Below are positions 39,913 through 43,153 of a DNA stretch of 43,153 nucleotides, piece by piece. Under the pieces are notes generated by a model. That model saw nothing but the letters and a program-made list of their open reading frames with translations. It had not been told where the DNA came from and ran no database searches. Numbering within the stretch: the stretch's first letter is position 1; every line of letters starts with the position of its first letter. A program made the translations under genes and the position numbers. Source of the DNA: Marilutibacter maris (GTDB taxonomy: Bacteria > Pseudomonadota > Gammaproteobacteria > Xanthomonadales > Xanthomonadaceae); assembly GCF_006546735.2 (NCBI RefSeq), contig NZ_VICD02000278.1:1-43153 (forward strand), given 5' to 3'.

Positions 39913-40740
39913 TTAGCTCCTGCGATCGCGCACGATGAACTGCTGGGTGCGCTTGTTCTTGCGGGTCTTGTAACCCTTGGTCGGGACGCCCCACGGCGTG
40001 ACCGGGTGCGGATTGCCCTGGCCGGCCTTGGCCTCACCACCGCCGTGCGGATGGTCGACCGGGTTCATGGCCGCACCGCGAACGGTCGGGCGGACACCGC
40101 GCCAACGCTTGGCGCCGGCCTTGCCCAGCTTCTCCAGGTTGTGCTCGTCGTTGCCGACCTCGCCGATGGTGGCGCGGCACTCCGCCGGCACCTTGCGCAT
40201 CTCGCCGGAGCGCAGACGCAGGGTGGCGTAGCCGTGCTCGCGAGCGACCAGCTGGACGCCGGCGCCGGCGGCGCGCGCCAGCTGGGCGCCCTTGCCGGGC
40301 TTCATCTCGATGCAGTGCACGGTCGAACCGACCGGAATGTTGGTCAGCGGCAGGGTGTTGCCGACGCGGATCGGGGCGTCACGGCCTGCGATCACCTGGT
40401 CGCCGGCCTTCAGGCCCTTCGGAGCGATGATGTAGCGACGCTCGCCATCGACGTAGCACAGCAGGGCGATGTGGGCGGTGCGGTTGGGATCGTATTCGAT
40501 CCGCTCCACGCGCGCCGGAATGCCTTCCTTGTTGCGCTTGAAGTCGATGATGCGGTAGTGCTGCTTGTGGCCACCGCCGACGTGGCGGGTGGTGATGCGA
40601 CCGTGATGGTTGCGGCCACCGCTCTTGTTCTTCTTCTCGACCAGCGCGGCGTGCGGCGCACCCTTGTGCAGGCCCGGCGTCACCACGCGGACGGCCGAAC
40701 GACGGCCAGCCGAGGTGGGTTTGAATGTCATCAATGCCAT
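39913..40740 (-). CDS. rplB: 50S ribosomal protein uL2
   Basis: 275 aa. [20 protein letters not shown] at the N-terminus, [20 protein letters not shown], and the C-terminal catalytic-region motif [20 protein letters not shown] with the functionally key His are intact. It is essential for subunit association and peptidyl transfer. Ten bases after rplW. Confidence 0.99.
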   Translation of the reverse strand: MALMTFKPTSAGRRSAVRVVTPGLHKGAPHAALVEKKNKSGGRNHHGRITTRHVGGGHKQHYRIIDFKRNKEGIPARVERIEYDPNRTAHIALLCYVDGERRYIIAPKGLKAGDQVIAGRDAPIRVGNTLPLTNIPVGSTVHCIEMKPGKGAQLARAAGAGVQLVAREHGYATLRLRSGEMRKVPAECRATIGEVGNDEHNLEKLGKAGAKRWRGVRPTVRGAAMNPVDHPHGGGEAKAGQGNPHPVTPWGVPTKGYKTRKNKRTQQFIVRDRRS

Positions 40741-40750
40741 GGGTCTATCC

Positions 40751-41047
40751 TCAGGCCGTGGCCATCACATCGATCGACTGGCCTTCGGCCAGCTTCACGT
40801 ACGCCTTGCGCCAGTCGGCACGGCGGCCCATGCGGAAACGGAAGGCCTTGCTCTTGCCCTTCACGTTCACGACGTTGACCGCCTCTACCTTGACGTCGAA
40901 CAGCTTCTCGACCGCGGCCTTGATGTCGGCCTTGGTCGCGTCCGTCGCCACTTCGAAGACGTATTGGTTGGAGACTTCCTGCAGGCGCGCGGTCTTCTCG
41001 GACACGCGCGGCGCACGAATGATGGTGTAGAGCTTGGCCTCGTTCAT
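40751..41047 (-). CDS. rplW: 50S ribosomal protein uL23
   Basis: 98 aa from the ATG at 41047, whose ATGA overlaps the rplD stop and has GAGGAG eight bases before; a GTG three codons upstream is less likely. [20 protein letters not shown] and [20 protein letters not shown] mark uL23, the tunnel-exit docking site for trigger factor and SRP. Confidence 0.98.
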   Translation of the reverse strand: MNEAKLYTIIRAPRVSEKTARLQEVSNQYVFEVATDATKADIKAAVEKLFDVKVEAVNVVNVKGKSKAFRFRMGRRADWRKAYVKLAEGQSIDVMATA

Positions 41048-41649
41048 GCCAGCCACTCCTCGATCTTCTTGACCGCATCGGCGGTGACCACGACCGAGTC
41101 GGCGCCAACCAGCGCGACCGGATCCAGGCCCTGCACGTCACGGACTTCGACATACGGCAGGTTGCGCGCCGAGAGGTACAGGTTCTCGGTGGCTTCCTCG
41201 GTGACGATCAGCGGACGCTGACCGACTTCCAGCTCCTTCAGCTTCGCGACCAGGCTCTTGGTCTTGGCGGCGTCGACATCGAAGCTCTCGACGACCTTGA
41301 TCCGGCCCTGGCGATTCAGCTCGGACAGGATCGCGGCGATCGCGGCGCGGTACATCTTGCGATTGACCTTCTGCTCGAAGCTGCGGGGCTTCGCGGCGAA
41401 GGTCACGCCACCGCCGATGAAGATCGGCGCGGTCAGCGCGCCGTGACGGGCGCCGCCGCCCTTCTGGCGCTTGGACTTCTTGGTGGTGCCGGCGACTTCG
41501 GAGCGGGTCTTCTGGGCCTTGGTGCCGGCGCGGCCGGCATTGCGGTAGGCAACGACAACCTGGTGGACCAGGTCTTCGCTGAACTCACGGCCAAAGATCG
41601 CATCGGAGACCGACAACGTCTTCTTGCTGTTGTTGATGGCGAGTTCCAT
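41044..41649 (-). CDS. rplD: 50S ribosomal protein uL4
   Basis: 201 aa. The internal loop [20 protein letters not shown], then [15 protein letters not shown], that reaches into the exit tunnel is present, and [20 protein letters not shown] precedes it. In E. coli uL4 is also the autoregulator of the S10 operon, acting on its leader by attenuation and translational block; the long leader before rpsJ here offers a possible target. Start 41649 was chosen over 41655 because GGAGAG abuts the latter. Confidence 0.98.
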   Translation of the reverse strand: MELAINNSKKTLSVSDAIFGREFSEDLVHQVVVAYRNAGRAGTKAQKTRSEVAGTTKKSKRQKGGGARHGALTAPIFIGGGVTFAAKPRSFEQKVNRKMYRAAIAAILSELNRQGRIKVVESFDVDAAKTKSLVAKLKELEVGQRPLIVTEEATENLYLSARNLPYVEVRDVQGLDPVALVGADSVVVTADAVKKIEEWLA

Positions 41650-41661
41650 CGTCATCTCTCC

Positions 41662-42315
41662 TTATGCCTTGCTCGTCGGACGCACGATGACGTCGCCGCC
41701 CGGCGCACCCGGCACAGCACCCTTGATGGCGATCAGGCCGCGCTCGGCGTCGACCTTCACCACTTCCAGGCCCTGCGTGGACTGCTGCACGGCGCCCATG
41801 TGGCCGGACATCTTCTTGCCCGGGAACACGCGACCCGGCGTCTGGCGCTGGCCGATCGAGCCCGGAGCGCGGTGCGACAGCGAGTTACCGTGCGTCGCGT
41901 CGCCCATGCGGAAGTTGTGGCGCTTGATGGTGCCCTGGAAGCCCTTGCCCTTGGTCACGCCCTGGACGTCGACGATCTGGCCGGCCTCGAAGATGTCGGC
42001 CTTGATCTCGCCGCCGATCTCGAAACCGCCGATCTGGTCGTCGGCCACGCGGAACTCCCACAGGCCACGGCCGGCTTCGACCTTGGCCTTGGCCAGGTGC
42101 CCGGCTTCGGGCTTGTTGATCAGCGAGGCGCGCTTGACGCCGGCGGTGACCTGCACGGCGCTGTAGCCGTCGCTGTCAACGGTCTTGATCTGGGTGATGC
42201 GGTTCGGGGTGGCCTCGATGAGGGTCACCGGCACCGACTTGCCGTCGGCGGTGAACACGCGGCTCATGCCGGCCTTGCGACCGACGATGCCCAACGAATA
42301 CTTCTTCGCGGTCAT
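41662..42315 (-). CDS. rplC: 50S ribosomal protein uL3
   Basis: 217 aa. [20 protein letters not shown] at the N-terminus and the central extension [20 protein letters not shown], which reaches the peptidyl transferase centre and holds the Gln methylated by PrmB in relatives, are intact. An early 23S rRNA binder. Ten bases after rpsJ. Confidence 0.99.
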   Translation of the reverse strand: MTAKKYSLGIVGRKAGMSRVFTADGKSVPVTLIEATPNRITQIKTVDSDGYSAVQVTAGVKRASLINKPEAGHLAKAKVEAGRGLWEFRVADDQIGGFEIGGEIKADIFEAGQIVDVQGVTKGKGFQGTIKRHNFRMGDATHGNSLSHRAPGSIGQRQTPGRVFPGKKMSGHMGAVQQSTQGLEVVKVDAERGLIAIKGAVPGAPGGDVIVRPTSKA

Positions 42316-42325
42316 GGTGGTGGCC

Positions 42326-42637
42326 TCAGGTCAGCTTGATCTGGACGTCGACGCCAGCCGCGAGCTCGAGCTTCATCAGCGCGTCCACGGTCTTGTCGTT
42401 GGGGTCGACGATGTCGAGCACGCGCTTGTGCGTGCGGGTCTCGTACTGGTCGCGCGCGTCCTTGTCGACGTGCGGCGAGACGAGAATGGTGTAACGCTCG
42501 ATCTTGGTCGGCAGCGGGATCGGGCCGCGCACCTGCGCGCCGGTCCTCTTGGCCGTCTCGACGATCTCGCTGGCCGAGCGGTCGATCAGACGATGATCGT
42601 ACGCCTTGAGCCGAATCCGGATCTTTTGGTCCGCCAT
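42326..42637 (-). CDS. rpsJ: 30S ribosomal protein uS10
   Basis: 103 aa. [20 protein letters not shown] and [20 protein letters not shown] are invariant. Besides its place in the 30S head it is NusE, the transcription antitermination partner of NusB. First gene of the S10 part, preceded by an approximately 290-base leader with tandem hairpins. Confidence 0.99.
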   Translation of the reverse strand: MADQKIRIRLKAYDHRLIDRSASEIVETAKRTGAQVRGPIPLPTKIERYTILVSPHVDKDARDQYETRTHKRVLDIVDPNDKTVDALMKLELAAGVDVQIKLT

Positions 42638-42834
42638 GACGGAATTCCTCGGTTAAAAGAGCGACAGGCCGGCCTCTGGGTGTGCCGACCCCTTGAAAAA
42701 GCCAATACTCCGGAGCTTCACCCTCGCTCCGGAGCCTCCTGCTAGAAAAACAAGGCAGGCCGGTTGCCCGGCCCGCCCAGACGGAATACCTGAACGCGCA
42801 GCACCGCTCGAAGCCCGGAGGCCCTGAGCGGCGG
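42638..42834 (-). promoter_or_regulatory. S10 leader with two tandem terminator-like hairpins
   Basis: The first hairpin in transcription order is 42777-42754: 10 bp with one G-U pair, loop GCAA on the transcript, followed by TTGTTTTTC. The second is 42734-42708: 9 bp (CTCCGGAGC/GCTCCGGAG), followed by TATTGGCTTTTTC. A third, weaker one (arms 42804-42809 and 42826-42831) lies upstream. The layout is that of an attenuator. E. coli S10 uses an uL4-responsive attenuator, but the sequence is not obviously the same. Confidence 0.75.
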
Positions 42835-42937
42835 ACGCCGCGCGACATGTCCCTGTCTGGCGAATACGAGGTGCATCCTGCCCCTCATTTCGCTGGCTGC
42901 GTGGCGCCAAAAAGGCGGATCCACGCGGTGGTCGCGC

Positions 42938-42967
42938 ATTCTAGCGGGTTATCCGCGGCCAACGCAA
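42938..42967 (-). promoter_or_regulatory. Candidate promoter of the S10 superoperon
   Basis: On the minus strand TTGCGT (42967-42962) and TAGAAT (42943-42938) are 18 bases apart. The -10 is followed by a GC-rich discriminator (GCGCGACC), as expected for a stringently controlled ribosomal promoter. It gives a leader of about 290 bases to rpsJ. Confidence 0.5.
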
Positions 42968-43024
42968 GCGCCGACCCGGGACACCCCTGCTCCGACCGTT
43001 CAGCCGGGCATCGGGCCCGACCGG

Positions 43025-43050
43025 CTGTCCGCACCATGGGGTGCGGACAG
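43025..43050 (-). terminator. Hairpin after tuf
   Basis: An 11-bp perfect stem (CTGTCCGCACC/GGTGCGGACAG) with a four-base loop begins 8 bases after the tuf stop. No T run follows, so tuf may end here by another mechanism or partly read through into the S10 leader. Confidence 0.55.
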
Positions 43051-43058
43051 GCTGGGTC

Positions 43059-43153
43059 TTACTTGATGATCTTGGCGACGACGCCGGCGCCGACGGTGCG
43101 GCCGCCTTCGCGGATCGCGAAGCGCAGGCCTTCGTCCATCGCGACCGGGTTGA
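43059..43153 (-). CDS. tuf: Elongation factor Tu, C-terminal fragment (runs off right edge)
   Basis: Only the last 30 codons are in the window. The residues read [20 protein letters not shown] at the end, the invariant C-terminus of domain 3 of EF-Tu. It delivers aminoacyl-tRNA to the ribosome. It lies upstream of rpsJ, the usual fusA-tuf-S10 order of proteobacteria. Confidence 0.98.

Overview
The window is GC-rich chromosomal DNA from a gammaproteobacterium. The order Lysobacterales/Xanthomonadales (Lysobacter, Luteimonas, Xanthomonas relatives) fits best. The reasons are a tuf-S10-spc-alpha ribosomal block without rpmJ, a plant-like class II DAHP synthase, a methylcitrate gene pair prpC/prpB next to prpE, and a GTAG-type palindromic repeat of the kind scattered in xanthomonads and pseudomonads. 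The genus cannot be fixed from the sequence alone. Nearly all of the window is coding. It holds 53 protein genes, two of them cut by the window edges, and no rRNA, tRNA, CRISPR array, transposase or prophage that I can see.

Region 1 (1-11.9 kb) is accessory metabolism. It starts with the N-terminal part of an OmpA-type outer-membrane protein and a DODA/LigB-type dioxygenase. A LysR regulator follows, divergent from an MFS exporter, a secreted SGNH esterase and an NADPH:quinone-reductase-like MDR enzyme. Then come a MerR regulator with a carboxymuconolactone-decarboxylase-family protein, FadH (2,4-dienoyl-CoA reductase), a SleB-like cell-wall hydrolase and a glutathione S-transferase. Between fadH and the hydrolase lies a 708-bp gene-poor stretch. 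It holds an array of four stem-loops and a perfect 26-bp inverted repeat of GTAG/REP type.

Region 2 (11.9-21 kb, minus strand) is central carbon metabolism: a two-TM ion channel, prpC, prpB, prpE (propionate to methylisocitrate cleavage, with the dehydratase step not encoded here), rluA, mdh, a membrane-anchored glutaredoxin-like protein, an aspartate-type aminotransferase and ppiB. Intrinsic terminators follow prpC, mdh and ppiB.

Region 3 (21-28.1 kb) has typA/bipA behind a perfect TATAAT box, a CaCA-type cation antiporter and a lipoprotein amidase on the plus strand. The class II DAHP synthase (entry to aromatic amino acids) and dsbB are on the minus strand.

Region 4 (28.3-43.15 kb, all minus) is the ribosomal superoperon read right to left: tuf (C-terminus only), S10 (rpsJ to rpsQ), spc (rplN to secY) and alpha (rpsM to rplQ). 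Most junctions are a few bases or overlap. The few wide junctions (tuf-rpsJ, rpsN-rpsH, rplR-rpsE, secY-rpsM, rpsD-rpoA, rpoA-rplQ) each contain a strong stem-loop. The alpha part has its own perfect -10 box. I find no clear new defence or mobile system. The most unusual things are the hairpin array after fadH, the hairpin-punctuated ribosomal operon with its long leader, and the MerR/decarboxylase cassette with a possible Tat-type extension.
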